This document shows, in pieces, positions 22,601 through 34,452 of a stretch of 64,000 nt of DNA. Each line of letters begins with the position of its first letter. Within the stretch, counting starts at the first letter, position 1. Made by a program: the position numbers and the translations under genes. The stretch spans positions 100,333,795 to 100,397,794 of the forward strand of contig CM060977.1 of NCBI GenBank assembly GCA_030765065.1, read 5' to 3'. The DNA is from Deroplatys truncata (lineage: Eukaryota; Arthropoda; Insecta; Mantodea; Mantidae). The notes beneath the pieces are model-generated. The model saw nothing but the letters and a program-made list of their open reading frames with translations. It made no database searches and was not told the origin of the DNA.

Positions 22601-23665
22601 AAGGGTATTCTCCATGGACACTTGAGTGCTGCTTGGTCGACGGGGTGATCATCGCCCTCTGTGGGCAGCTCCATTAGCCTGGAACTGTTATGATTTCCAT
22701 GCGTCTCTATGGCCTGGGGTCTGTGGCCTCCTGTGGCTCCTTCACTTAATCTCTTACTCGACAATATATCTCTCGTAGGTTGCGGTGTGTGGGTTCTCTC
22801 CCTACGATGTACAGATGATAGGTGCTTTTATGAAGTATCTTACTTAAAACGCATATTTAAGTGTTATAAAATTGCTTGTTCACTAAGCAGAAGACATTCC
22901 TTAGAAAAACTGTATGAATGGAGCCCTGCAGTTAATTGAGCGTGGGTATTCTATTGTTAATGTTAGTGGTTCGTAAAAAGTTTAATTAAAGAGACTGGGT
23001 GGAAGAAGGAAGGATTCCAGTTCTGCCTACTCTAACCTTAAGCGATCATTGCAGTTAATTTGAAGGTGAGGAGTTTCACCCTTTATTAAAAGAAGGAGTA
23101 CAATTAAGTCGTTATTCACATTCATTTGAACCAAGAATCTCCCGAGGCACTCGCTCTTCCCCGTAATGATGCACGTTTAGAAGTCAAAGCCGTCAAAGGT
23201 AAGGTCTAAAGACTAAGGAAGGATTTCGTCTCGCTTTACTGAATTATTACTTCTTTGTGGTTCAAAGAAAATGAATAAAGAAGGGAGACGGTTAACGAAG
23301 CACAACAGAATGTTGATAATTTTGACGGGGGAGTTATGAATGCGAACAAAGGTTTCTTGAAGACATCTATTTGTTCTTAATGTTAAATTAGAATGTCACT
23401 TTTGCTTCTTGTTTAGGGCGGCTTCTCTGTTTTATGTTTTCCGTATTGCTTCATTTCTTAAGAAGGAAAAATATACTGAAGAAGAAAAAGGGATGGCTAG
23501 AGCTGTAATCCTTTTGAGCATCTTACGGCATAATTTTGGGATGAGGCAGAACGATGACGTAAACATTTATTTTAAGTTTTCACTATAGTTTTCGCTTCCA
23601 CCTGTTTTGTTAAACAAACATCAAGTAAACAAAATTAAGTTGTATTGCATGCATAAAAATTTGAT
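22601..23665. other. No recognisable feature
   Basis: GC-richer up to about 22800, possibly further SINE sequence, then AT-rich. No coding signal. Confidence 0.45.
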
Positions 23666-24028
23666 GTGTTAGACTACATTCTATCACATATTAGTGAGTA
23701 TACAAATTATTCGTACGAAGTTTATTTTTCTATCTACTTCTTTTTAATTCAAATAATTTTTTTCCAATAATACCTACAATACACACTTTGTTACAAAGGA
23801 AAGAACGATAACCAAATGTTTTAGAACTCGGCGCAATAGCCTGCCCTTAAAATTCCATTATGTTTCCATGCTGAAAATCGACCGGACTTTAAAAGAATGA
23901 CCTAAGCATTGAACGCTTCGAAACATTAATGACGAATACCTCAGAAATGGCTTATGCTACAAAACGTTATTTCAAATAAATAGTGCTTTATAAAGGGACC
24001 TACATTTTTGTGTAGTAGATTTTAATCT
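23666..24028 (+). repeat. Family H, A half of a copy split by a solo LTR
   Basis: From aatttgatgtgttagac through gtttatttttctatctactt to tgtgtagtagattttaatct. The B half resumes at 24959. Confidence 0.85.
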
Positions 24029-24958
24029 TGAGGCAGTATTTTTAACACTAAAATGATTTCAGTCTAATTGTATCCTATATATAATTTAATAACAGCCCGC
24101 CTTAAGGCAATATGTGTATGTAACAATATATATGGAGTGTATATTACAGTCATTGCATATGCCTATATTGTGAATGTATTACGTAATTTAATAATGTAGG
24201 AGCTATGAGAATAATAGGTTAAAAGTTGCTAACAATGAGGTAACAATGAGGTAACCTTGAGACATTAATGAGTTTGAAAGTTAAAATTCTACTAGTCATT
24301 ATTGGAGCAACAATAATGTAAATTTTGAGACAGTTTAATAAATAGCCAATCAACAACCAGAAAAAGCTTTATAAAATTAAGTTATTCTATTGGAGTAGAA
24401 TTAGCCAATCAGAAACTGAAAAGGAGAAACATTTATAAATTTACAAGTCAGTTGTCTGCAGACAGAGATTGTAACCGCATGCGAGATGCGTCCTCGAGAG
24501 ATTTAATACGTATTCGTGTGAGACGAAAAATAAGTTTACTTGTTAAAAAGTGTAATTAATTAATAAAAAAGAATCTGACGGCTCTCTATATCAGTGATGT
24601 GTTATTTAAATCGCATCAATCATTAATAAAAGAAGTGGGGTAAAATTATAATCTGTGTAAGCCTACATTCTTGTCGCATCACGCCCTGCTAAGAGAAGCG
24701 TGTCTCTCACAGTAATACTGACGAAGCCGAGGCAAACATAAATATATAATATTTAAAGAAACAGTTAAACTACAAGGTTAACATTTTTTTTAAACTTGGG
24801 GCAAAGGCCACCTGAAAGTACATTTGGGGTGAAGGCTACCGGAAACTGTTTATTATACGTGCGTATGCAACTACTACAAGTTAGGCTCCCCAACAGTTGA
24901 AATATAATACAACTCCTTCAAAATCGGCTTCTCCATACGTAACAAACCACCTATTTCA
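24029..24958 (+). mobile_element. Solo LTR (family L), copy 1
   Basis: Fossil of an LTR retrotransposon: a 930-base terminal repeat, TG...CA (TGAGGCAG at the start, TATTTCA at the end), flanked by the 4-base duplication ATCT (24025-24028 and 24959-24962). No internal region is left, as expected after recombination between the two LTRs. It inserted into a family H copy and is therefore younger than that copy. The element family is named only for this window. Confidence 0.85.
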
Positions 24959-25434
24959 ATCTATCGTTTAACGTTTAACAGTTATTTTATAACGTTATTC
25001 GTAAGTCCTTCCGAATGAAGAGTACTACAGAGACTGTTCCCAGAAAATTCAAGATGTATATTTTATTTGTCATGTAAATATCTTTAATATATGATACTTT
25101 AATCAAAATCATTAGAGCCGTTTTTAAAAAATAAGAACACAAAAAAATTCATGTAAAGCGTAGTTTGGAGTGAGAATATTTTCTTACGCTTCACCGTGTC
25201 GCAGCTTTGGAAGATATTGAACTTAAATACCAAGTTTGATGTTTATCTGACTTTTGATTTTTAGCTACGTTGTTCTCTCGCTCATGCACACAAGTGCACA
25301 CACACACAGGTCCATTTTTCTAAAAGGGCTTCCTTTGTATTTAGGGGTTTCTAAACATGTATTTCCGGTGAAATCTCGGTATTGAATTTTTGAGTGGAAT
25401 GCAATTCCTTCTCTACCGACTAGGTGTGGGTTTT
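24959..25434 (+). repeat. Family H, B half of the split copy
   Basis: Continues from atctatcgtttaacgtttaa to ttccttctctaccgactagg. The CA tract is at about 25287-25308. Confidence 0.85.
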
Positions 25435-25483
25435 GAAATTCCATACTCTTCCCATGACGCCTGCGAAAGCACTTTAAAAGCTC

Positions 25484-25744
25484 TAAAGTGATATATTCAC
25501 ATAGCTTTATCTACCCTCTATCGGTTATTAGTGGGTATACAAGTTGGTCCTACTAGAGCTTACTTTTCTATTTACCTCATTTTAATCCAAATAAACCTGT
25601 GAACAAACAGCTCTATTGCTCATTTTGTTATAGATCCAAGAGAACAGCGATAGTCGAATTTTTAAGAACTGGACGCTATATGCGTCCTATATGGTCCTAA
25701 AATTCCGTACTCTTTCCATGCAATTCCAAGAAACAACGTTGAGC
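25484..25744 (+). repeat. Family H, A half split by a GC-rich insert
   Basis: From cacatagctttatctaccct to aattccaagaaacaac, with the usual agaactggacgctatatg. It resumes at 26222. Confidence 0.85.
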
Positions 25745-26221
25745 AAGGTGTACCAGGGTAAGAGACAAAGCCCCCTTTGAATCCCTCTCCATCCGTGGGG
25801 GTTTTCCATGAGGCCAATGTCTAGAGGCTATAAAGGCCCCCCCGCTTACGCGGAGATGGAAGTGGATACGCCACTTACGCGCGTCATCCCCGAAGGGCGA
25901 CTACCGATTACCTCGGTGGGGCCGACAGCAATCTAGCATGCCGTCTACCAGCTCTCCAAGGCGGCACCGGAGGACATTGAGGCGTCTCACAACCATACAG
26001 TCGTACCCAATCTCCCACGGATATCGGGAACCACTGCCCCGTCGAGACCAACCCAATCCGAACAGCTCCCCAACGGGAGGGTCAATAACGTTCGGCTCAA
26101 CGTACTTCTAGTAACGCCAGAAGTACCACGAGTGCTAGGGGTCCATAGTGTCCTCACTACGGCAGCTGAAGAGGTCAGAACCCCTCCCCTAGGGAAACAA
26201 GTGTAAGTTGCAGGGATATTA
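25745..26221 (+). other. GC-rich island with a near-open frame
   Basis: About 475 bases clearly richer in G and C than the flanks, inserted into a family H copy between agaaacaac and aataatgaccaag. On the plus strand a frame from ATG at 25856 to TAA at 26204-26206 would give 116 codons, interrupted only by one TAG at codon 27 (25934-25936). It begins MEVDTPLTRVIPEGRLPITS and ends EEVRTPPLGKQV, is rich in P, T, V and S, and has no motif I recognise. The composition and the length of the frame suggest a formerly coding piece, for example the 5' region and first ORF of a non-LTR element, or a host exon carried along. Neither is shown. The minus-strand frame across the same region (25987-26244) is probably its shadow. 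Confidence 0.45.
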
Positions 26222-26750
26222 AATAATGACCAAGTAATGAACAATTCAAACCATTCATGACGGATATCTCATAAATTACTCATGCCATAAAAACATTTGA
26301 AATAAATCGTGTGCTTTAAAGTGATCTACGTTTTTGGTGTAGAAATTGCTGAACGTTTACCTGTTATATAAGATTATACAAAATTCCTTCCGAATGAAGA
26401 GGAATTCATAGGTTATTCCTAGAACATTCAAGATACACGTTTTACTTGTCATGCGGATATCTTTAAAATATGCTATTTTAATCAAAATCGTGAGCCATTT
26501 TTACAAAATAAAGAATTTCGAAAAATGTTACATGTTAGGGATAGCTTTGACTGGAGGTATTTTCCAGAAAATCTTACGGATTTGGCATTTATCCGATTCT
26601 TCGTTTATGAGTTATGCAGTTCACAGACACACCGACAAGGGCATTATTCTAAAAATACGTTTTTAGGATACAAGGATGTATTTCCGGTAAAATTTTTCGG
26701 TGGAATGCGACACCTTATCCAACTACTGTGTACATGGTGGAGAAAGTAAA
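26222..26750 (+). repeat. Family H, remainder of the split copy
   Basis: Runs from aataatgaccaagtaatgaa to the 3' arm gtggagaaagtaaaac, with a short CA remnant at 26624-26637. Confidence 0.85.
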
Positions 26751-27140
26751 ACTCAAAGCGGATGTCTCAGAAATGGTTTTAATGAGATCTTGGTTTTTGT
26801 GTAGCGAATTGTCTATTCCTTATGGTTAACCCATCAGGCAACATTATACAAAACTCCTTCATAGTCTATTCCTCCAAAAAATCAAGACAGCGCTTTATTT
26901 CTCATGAAAATATCTTAAACCTATATTTTAATCAAAACGGTCATATCCAATTTTGAGAAAATAAAAAATAACGAGACATTTTCCATATGAGAGATAGTTC
27001 GGTTGTAGGATTTGTTTGAAAGTGTATTGTTGCTTTATTTCAGGCGTATAAAGTATTTCCGGTTTAATCTCGGTAACGAATTTTAGTATGCAATTTAATA
27101 TCTCTTCCATTTACTACAGATAAGTGGTAGGGGCAGTAAA
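26751..27140 (+). repeat. Family H, B half plus middle, next in line
   Basis: Follows directly: gcggatgtctcagaaatggt, then B-half landmarks to taagtggtaggggcagtaaa. The microsatellite region is deleted. Confidence 0.75.
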
Positions 27141-28393
27141 CATTGAGGTCACCTCCCCCGTGATTCTTTATTAGCTATGTAGATATATGGGTTATATAGT
27201 TGCACTCCTGGTGTCCTACTGGTAATGTTTTGTTTGCAGGTTATTATCCCCTGGGTAAAAATGGAATCATATGTATTAATTTCTTTTTATATGCTGTATT
27301 GTTTCTTTTCATTGAAATACAATATTATTTGCATTTATAATGAAATATATTCTTTTTATAAAGGATTCAGTGAATACTGCTGTCCGAAAAATGGTAGAGA
27401 TGTGTGCGGAGAACTGTAACGGCATTAAGGGGCTCTAAACATTGACCAGGAACCTGCAAAGCTTGCAGATCCCAGACTAACTTTATGACTACAGCCATTC
27501 CACACCCTCTCTCTCCCCTTCACATTCTGGAGTTCTACATGAAGAGGATTCAGCTTTCTTAACATTAATGTGCACTACATACTTATAAATATTCCTTTGG
27601 ATGTTATTAAATCGTAAAGGGTATACTGGACAGCCCATAACAGTAATTTATGTTAAGAAAAACAGGGATTAAAATTTTCCAGACAGAAATATATAGCAGG
27701 TGAACAAAAATTTTGGAATGTTGACCATAACCTTTAAATGGATTAATACAGTTAAGTGCTGAATTTTTTTAATTGTCATGGGAGTTAGTTGTCCAGTTAG
27801 AAAGGCCTCAGTGGGCCTCAAGCGGGCCGAAGGGTTGATCTTCAAAATTTTAAATGGAACCGTGGTATCAAATTTGAAATATTCTGATAGTACTTAATAA
27901 ATTAAGTAACTTTTGTGTAAAAAACACTCTTTTCTAAAATGAAACCTTGAGAATTTATAGTGTTTTGCAAGTATATTTAACATACACAATCAACTTTATT
28001 CTCGAAGCTAGTATTTAAGAACAACTGCTCTTAAATACAGTACTTAATATTGCTTATAACTTTTAAAACTTTAGTTTTGTTGAGAAATGTTAAACATTGA
28101 AGTTATCAAGGATATGTTTCTTGATTTTATGCACACAAATTAGAAAACTAAGTTCTTCGCATATACACGATAGGATAAAAAGTATTTTTGTAAATGGCAA
28201 TGCGTATTTATTGTTACATTTTTGGACTCTGCTTAGAATACTTGTATGAATACCAGATTTTATTTAATAATTAAGACAGAATGATCCTTGCTTTGCTTCA
28301 TTCAATATTTTGCTCTTCTGATTGTTTTATTAATGTCTTTGTTAGATAACTACGGAAGTTTATAAAATACTCATTTGTTGGTATCTTTAATTT
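27141..28393. other. Unassigned; right part may be transposon 3' flank
   Basis: No coding signal before 27640. From about 27660 the sequence may be the untranslated 3' part of the mariner-class relic that follows, because it directly adjoins the stop of that frame, but I cannot identify a terminal inverted repeat. Confidence 0.4.
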
Positions 28394-28877
28394 CACAACA
28401 AGAGTTCAAAGTGAGCACCATTCAGTGCCAAACAATGGCCCAGTCTGTCACGGAAATTTTCTAATCCTTTCGCACAGTATTTGGAATAACTAGACGCATC
28501 TCGTATCTGATATTTTGTTTAGGTCTAATAAACAGTTTGGTCTATTGCGGTACACTTTGGATTTCAAGTGTCTCCACAAATAAAAATCTAATGGACTGAG
28601 ATCTACATATCTAGGTGGCCACTCAGTAGATCCTCTTCTCCCAATCCATCTACCAGGAAACGTTGCATTCTGGAAGTCAATCATACATCTTCCAAAATAC
28701 GCTGGAGCACAATCTTGTTGATACCATATTTCTTCATTGAGCATTATGTTCTCTTTGGAAATAAAATTTTGACAGGATAGAATGATGTTGTTTTGCAACA
28801 GGTGAAGATAAATATCGGAATTTAAGGTTCCCTCTACACAAATGGTCCAATTATGTTGTTAGCAACAAAATTTGCTC
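28394..28877 (-). pseudogene. mariner-class transposase, C-terminal relic
   Basis: The minus strand encodes the catalytic C-terminal part of a Tc1/mariner-superfamily transposase: DIYLHLLQNNI, then EIWYQQDCAPAYF with the second catalytic aspartate, FPGRWIGRRGSTEWPPR, YVDLSPLDFYLW with the third, LKSKVYRNRPN, and after a frame change GLENFRDRLGHCLALNGAHF up to a stop. The order and the GRWIGRRG...WPPR signature are typical of this arthropod subfamily. The N-terminal helix-turn-helix and first aspartate are missing; the 5' side is cut off at the start of a family H fragment. At least one frameshift near the tail makes it inactive. It is unrelated in sequence to the mariner at 17031. Confidence 0.8.
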
Positions 28878-28878
28878 A

Positions 28879-29291
28879 TAGCCCTACACAAAAATGTAGA
28901 TCTCTTTAAAGCACACAATATATTGCAAATAACCATTTTTGTGGCACCAGGCATTTCTGAGATATCCGTTGTTAATGGTTCGAATTGTTCAATACTTAGC
29001 CATTCTTTTCAGTCATGTCGATTTTCAGTTGTTTCTCGCAAAGTCATGGAAGCAGTATAGAATCTTAAGGCCAGCGTATAGCGTCCAATTCTTAAACATT
29101 TGAATATCACTATTTCCCTTTGTATGTATAAGAAAATGTGTAATGCAGCTATTTCCAAAACGTTTATCTCGATTAAAATGAAGTAACTAGGAAAACAAAT
29201 TTTCATTTATTAAATTACTTTCGTAAACCTTGTATACCCATTAATAAGCGAAATGGTAGATAAAGCCATGTGAATGTAACACATCAGCAAT
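28879..29291 (-). repeat. Family H, A half, inverted
   Basis: Starts gccctacacaaaaatgtag and runs to gtgaatgtaacacatcagc at the element's 5' end, with gcgtccaattcttaaacatt inside. The B half is absent. Confidence 0.8.
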
Positions 29292-29299
29292 TTTTTTCC

Positions 29300-29486
29300 A
29301 TCAGCCGCTATTATTGCAGTCGGTATTCAATTGTTTCTTGTGATGTCATGGGAAGTGGATGGAATTACAAGGCCAACATATAGAGAACCAAACATTTATT
29401 GATTTGGTTTTGTCTGTTCCCCTTGTACCTTCAAAGAAATGTACAATTAATGTCTTGTACAACTAATATCTTGATTAAAATGTTGA
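29300..29486 (-). repeat. Family H, A-half fragment, inverted
   Basis: Recognisable from cggtattcaattgtttcttg and ggccaacatatagagaac. It follows the preceding A half with almost no spacer. Confidence 0.65.
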
Positions 29487-30269
29487 TTAAAATAAAATTG
29501 TTTCAAAAGAATTATTGATAGATGTTTTATGCTACATTCATTATATTTATGTTGATTGATTTTTTCTAATACAATAATGATGAAATAACATGAATATGAG
29601 AAAGCACAAAAGGCTTAAATCAAACACGCATGCGTATAGAAAGCAACATTTCATAGCAAAGCTTCTTCAACATTCAGTTATGTTATATATTAATTAAAGG
29701 GAAGTAACATACAGTGTATTCTAACAAGTCTTTCATTTTGCTCAAAGCGATTTTATCAAAGGCTGATCTACAATTGCGAAGCTCGCGGCGAATATACAAA
29801 CTGCATGCATTCTTTCTCTCTTTGCGAGCAGCAGTACTATAGTTAATTAATTCCTGTAGGCTCTTGGTATTAACGCAATATTGGGCGTGCAGCTGGTAAC
29901 GATGAGAAGACATCAATTCTGCTCACGTACTGACAAACACCCTGCGGCACATCTTCTGCCCAACGTTCTTATTAGGCTCCGACTTCAAATAAAATATGGA
30001 GCATTAATATCTAGCATCGCTTTTGAAAATAATGCGCCGAAAAGAGAGACGTGATAAATATGTCTTACGCCGAGCCAGAATTTATGTCCGAGATAGATCT
30101 TGAGAATGCGCTTTATGAAAAGCGTTCTGAAACGTACGTTTTTACTCAAAGCTAGATAGCCCATTTGAACAAATAAAATATGGTTTTTATAAACACCTAA
30201 GTACGCCATAAGCGGCACTTTGAAACTGAAATACAGGTGTTGTGTTAGCGACTGTAATGCTATACAAAA
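29487..30269. other. No recognisable feature
   Basis: Two minus-strand frames (29683-29916, 77 codons; 29985-30326, 113 codons) are open but match nothing I know, and the second runs into a family H copy. Confidence 0.5.
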
Positions 30270-31067
30270 ATATGCTAACGGGTTACATGACTTTCTCCAC
30301 CCTCTATCGCTTGTTAGTGGATACACAAATTATTCCTACAAACGTTTATTTGTGTACCTACTACCTACTTAATATAAATTGAAATAAGCCTTTCCGGAAA
30401 ATTCCATAAAATTCTTTAAAATTGCATATTCTTTACATGAAATCGCTAGAAACACAAAGTGGACAGGAGTTTAAAAGAAGACTGAAGTATTGAATAATTC
30501 GAACCATTAATAACGGATATCACGGAAATGGCTAATGCTACAAAATGATATTTGGAATAAATTTTATGTTTAAGAGATGTACATATTTTTGTGTAAAACA
30601 ATTTCGTCTATCGCTTAAGGTTTACCAGTTGCTATACAATATGATATAGATTTCCTTCCGAAAAAAGAGGACTGCACAATCAATTCCCAGAACATTCAAG
30701 ATATAAGTTTTGTTTGTCATTTAAATATCTTTAATATACGATATTTTAATCAAAATCGTTACAGCCATTTTTCAGAGAAAAAAACAAAAGTTCGAAAACT
30801 GTTCCATGTAGGTATAGTTTGGAAGGGAATTTTCATGAAAACCTTCGTATCACATCTTTGGAATACCAAGTATTTATCCGAAACATTGGTTTTTGAGTTA
30901 TACTGTTCACAGAGACAGACAGACAAACAAACACACACAGACGTTTTCTCTTGCTTATTTTATTCAGGGAGTCTCAAAGCATGTATTTGCGGATGAAATC
31001 TCTGTACCGAATTTTTGGGGAGTTGCAGTTCCTTCTCTCCCTACTACGTAAAAGAGAAAGTAAGAAA
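30270..31067 (+). repeat. Family H, full length
   Basis: From atgctaacgggttacatgac to tacgtaaaagagaaagtaag, with both halves and a CAGA/CA tract at about 30911-30940. The A half is somewhat shortened. Confidence 0.85.
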
Positions 31068-31911
31068 ATATTTATATTTATACTAAGAATAAAGCTTTAG
31101 GTTCTAGATTTTGAAAGCGTATTTGAGTAAAATTAGACACCGTACAGGACGAGGTATTAAAAATACCATATTTAAGAATGATAAAAACACAAATGATTAT
31201 AGGCATTTTAACTATTTTCTCTGCGGCCTATAATATAATTTTGAAGCATAACTTAAATTGAAGAAAAGTTGTGGAAGTTAGCATAACATACATTACAAGT
31301 GTTCAATGTGAGATCCATTTCATATTGTGGCGAGCACGTCAGGTTGGTAGGCCCTGCGTTGAGCCAAGCCTTCGTAAGAACTTGTGTGGTACACCTGGTT
31401 ATGTTTGTATACTGAAAGTCTTGATTCAGATGTTGGTCCTACTGATTAGTTAGTTAATTGGTTGTTTGAAATGCTCCAGTATATTGGAGTTAAACAGAAA
31501 ATTGGGGTGGAGATAATGAAATATAAAAAGAGTTGAATTAGTGTGTTTCGCTCTCTTTTGGGTTTGTGTATAGTGAGAGGAACGTGTGTGTGTGCTCGAC
31601 CTTCTTTGACTTCGTGGCGAGACATGGCTTCAGAATTATCCTGAGGTTAAAGGCACTTCTGGAATTTAGTAATAAATTGTGTTATTTGTAAGTTTAATCC
31701 TGGTCATTTAGGCTTTCCGTGTTATATTTCCCGGTCCTCGGTATTGCACAGCCAAGCGAGTAGTGTTAGTTTTTACGTCCCCTTTGTCCGGCTGAGCTAG
31801 GAGGTTGGATTTCGAAATTATTATGGTATAGCCGTGACAAGATCATACATACACTTCTTGTCACACTGATGTTAGCATGTCTAGTGTAGTGATTAACTCA
31901 GGTCTGACACT
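31068..31911. other. No recognisable feature
   Basis: AT-rich on the left; a G/T-richer part from about 31550 to 31900 matches no family or repeat in this window that I can see. Confidence 0.45.
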
Positions 31912-31996
31912 TAGCACCTTCCCTACTACCATTGTTAGAATTGCTAGTTCTTGACTTGCCCGCCGCACAGGTTTTTACTTTATCTCCTACTTGCCT
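31912..31996. repeat. Direct duplication, copy 1
   Basis: About 85 bases repeated at 32312-32399: caccttccctactaccattg versus caccttccatactgccatta, both ending in the 3' hairpin region of an inverted family H copy. Confidence 0.7.
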
Positions 31997-32311
31997 ATAG
32001 TAAGCAGAGGTAATATTAGATCTAAATTATATCTAAAAGTTCAATGTCGATATTCCACCGAAAGCACATGTCTTGAGTATAAGATCTGTATGCGAGAGTA
32101 GGTGTGTTTCCATTTGTCTATCTACGAATAGCATAGCTGTAAAATAAAATATCGGATAAATAACGAACTTTAAGTTGATCATCTTCCAAAAAGTAGATTT
32201 TTCAAGACACTTCCCCCATAAACTACCCTTTATATATAAGGTATTTAAAATTTTTAAAATTTTCTAAAAAATAACTCTAAAGATTTTGATTAGAATAACA
32301 TACATTAACAC
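31973..32311 (-). repeat. Family H, B half, inverted
   Basis: ttttactttatctcctac, cgatattccaccgaaagcac, atcggataaataacgaac and aactctaaagattttgatta. The microsatellite is reduced. It lies between the two copies of the direct duplication. Confidence 0.75.
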
Positions 32312-32399
32312 CTTCCATACTGCCATTATTGGAATTCCTAGTTCTCGGCTCACCCTCGGCACAGATTTTTACTTTCTCTTTACATATCTATAGTAAGTA
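32312..32399. repeat. Direct duplication, copy 2
   Basis: Matches 31912-31996 and again ends in a family H hairpin (ttttactttctctttacat). It is followed at once by the pogo-like relic. Confidence 0.7.
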
Positions 32400-32835
32400 C
32401 GAAAGATGTGCGTCTTCAATGGACTGAAGACGGACTCGTCCAATGGCTTCATAGATGTGTGCTGTTCGGAGGCAAGCAAATGAATTTAGCATCAACCTTG
32501 TCGCATTTAACCAAACATGCACGCTGATGTGTAAAGTTAAGTTATGACAGATTATTAACTTTGCTCCTGTTCTTCGCTTTAGTACTGGAGAAAGCATTGT
32601 ATCCCACCAACCCTCAAAGAGGTTTTGGTCGAACCAACCGCTCTTAGAGGCACTATACCTTGCACCAGGAGGTCCATGCTGTGTCCACTGCACCAGAAGT
32701 TGACAGTAGTAAATTCCATTAGCTGCATCACAGAGCCTTACTGAATAGTTAACTTTGCTACTGCTGCACACTATTTCAGAATGCTTACTTCTCTGTACAA
32801 ATATTTTCTTTTTCGTCAGATTATCCAAAAAGCAA
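32388..32835 (-). pseudogene. pogo/Tigger-like DDE transposase relic
   Basis: A 146-codon open frame on the minus strand with the middle of a DDE-superfamily transposase: SSSKVNYSV near residues 22-30, QWTQHGPPGARYSASKSGWF at about 47-66, FEGWWDTMLSP, then KLIICHNLTLHISVHVWLNA at about 90-109. In the family the block GDNLSSHIS carries a catalytic aspartate; here it reads CHN, so the aspartate is replaced by histidine. The DNA-binding domain and the third acidic residue region are missing. The piece is GC-richer than its flanks and sits inside an inverted family H copy whose A half continues on the right. Confidence 0.7.
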
Positions 32836-33187
32836 GATTCATGGAAAATAAATATGTTTTCGGGAGATATCCGTTATTAATGCTTCGAATTGTTCAATAT
32901 TTAGTCATTGTTTTAAAGGTACTGTCGATTTTCAGTTGCTCCTCGCAATGTTTTGGAAAGAGCATGAAATTTCAAAGCTAGCATATTCCGTTTACTTCCA
33001 AAACATTTCACTAAAACTGTTTCCTTTTTATCTATAACGAAATGTGTAATGTAACTATTTCCGGAAAGGTTTATCTGGATTAAAATGAAGTGTATGGAAA
33101 ATAAAATTTCGTAAGAATAACTTGTATACCCACTAATAAAGGATAGGGGTAGAGAAAACAATGTAAATATAACACATCCGATTTTTC
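32836..33187 (-). repeat. Family H, A half, inverted
   Basis: From agatatccgttattaatgct to ataacacatccgatt, including gatttatcctttcg-type landmarks such as aggtttatctggattaaaat and cactaataaaggataggggt. Confidence 0.8.
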
Positions 33188-33606
33188 TTTATCTTTCTCA
33201 TGTTATATGTTTATCCAATAATATGCCATTCAAATATGCGATAGTAGTTTTCTCTTTCCTTATTCGCTGTTTAAATTCAATATCTTATCTTCCATTATTT
33301 GTAATTTTAGCACATAAATAATAAGTAATAATTATTTCTTTATCTTCAGGTTTCAAATATTTTCTCTCCTCCTGCTACCATACACTTTGATTTTTTTTCA
33401 AAACTAAACGCCAATCCCTCTTTGTTTCATTCTTAAATCGATTTCCTGAGCATATATTCTAAATCATATTGCTGTGTTAATATAAGGTGATCATGCAATG
33501 AATATTGAAGTAGTAACAGGTATTACGCCGCGATAATGGTGCGCCAGTTTAATACAAGAATGTAGTTGCCACCTTTTCTCGTTGTCTCCAATATCTAATG
33601 CTGATT
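33188..33606. other. No recognisable feature
   Basis: AT-rich, T/C-biased sequence without coding signal. Confidence 0.5.
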
Positions 33607-34452
33607 ATGCTGCCAGCTGCTCCAGTGGTTGAGCTATAAGTATTTTCCCTCAGGGTTTGCGTGGATGTATTGTGAAGGACAAACCAGTATAAACTGGCTG
33701 AGAAATTTATTGTGAACTAATATTTCAGTTCTGGAATTCAGCTTCTACCGTTTTAAATGAAGAAATAGACTGACGTTGTTGCATTCGAAACTATGACAAT
33801 TGAATTATTATATCTACTAAATTCTGTAGCATCAAAGTTACGGTTATAATTTGTTTACGAAATAAAAGAAACCATAAGCATGACCTGCCGCGGGTTGCTA
33901 AAGAGTTGGTCGGAGAGATCCCTCGCAATAGCCGGGAAATCTTACCCTCACAAACGCGTCACCCACGTAAGTACCGCTAACGGTGCCAGTGAGAGAGTAA
34001 CTTTCTGATTTAGATGCCCACCTCTATATTAATTAAGCCACGCCTGATTTAGAATTACTTTCATGAAACATATTTCACACCCGGGCCAATATTCATCTCC
34101 CTGCGCGTCTCTAACTTTGGTTGCTATTGGGAGCTTGGCTAAAATCTCTGAAATATTTACCTTTCACTTCTCTTTATCAGAATTTCCGCCTACGTGAGTG
34201 TGTAAACGTACTGAACTTACAACCTAACTGCGTTCCCAGAAATTCTTAAGCTAATATATTCCCTATTCGGCTGAGTCTAATGACTTTCGTTACATGGCTC
34301 GCTAATTACTTTTCAGCTCAAGCTTCTTACATTATAAATTAATTAAGTATATGGAAATTATTTATTGTAATTGTTTCTTTATCTTGCTATCATTTCTTTA
34401 TTTAATTATTTATATATTTCTGTGAATAATTGCTGTATCCATAAATAGTATG
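33607..34452 (+). repeat. Repeat R3, copy 2
   Basis: Uninterrupted copy: tgccagctgctccagtggtt, tcagggtttgcgtgg, tcggagagatccctcgcaat, tttccgcctacgtgag and a tail ttgtaattgtttctttatct. About 845 bases. Confidence 0.75.

Noticed and set aside
22370-22764. Minus-strand frames of 83 and 73 codons
   Set aside because: They run through SINE sequence; the related copy at 51193-51462 gives a similar chance frame.
29683-29916. 77-codon minus-strand frame that looks protein-like
   Set aside because: No known motif, no partner exon, and it lies between repeat fragments.
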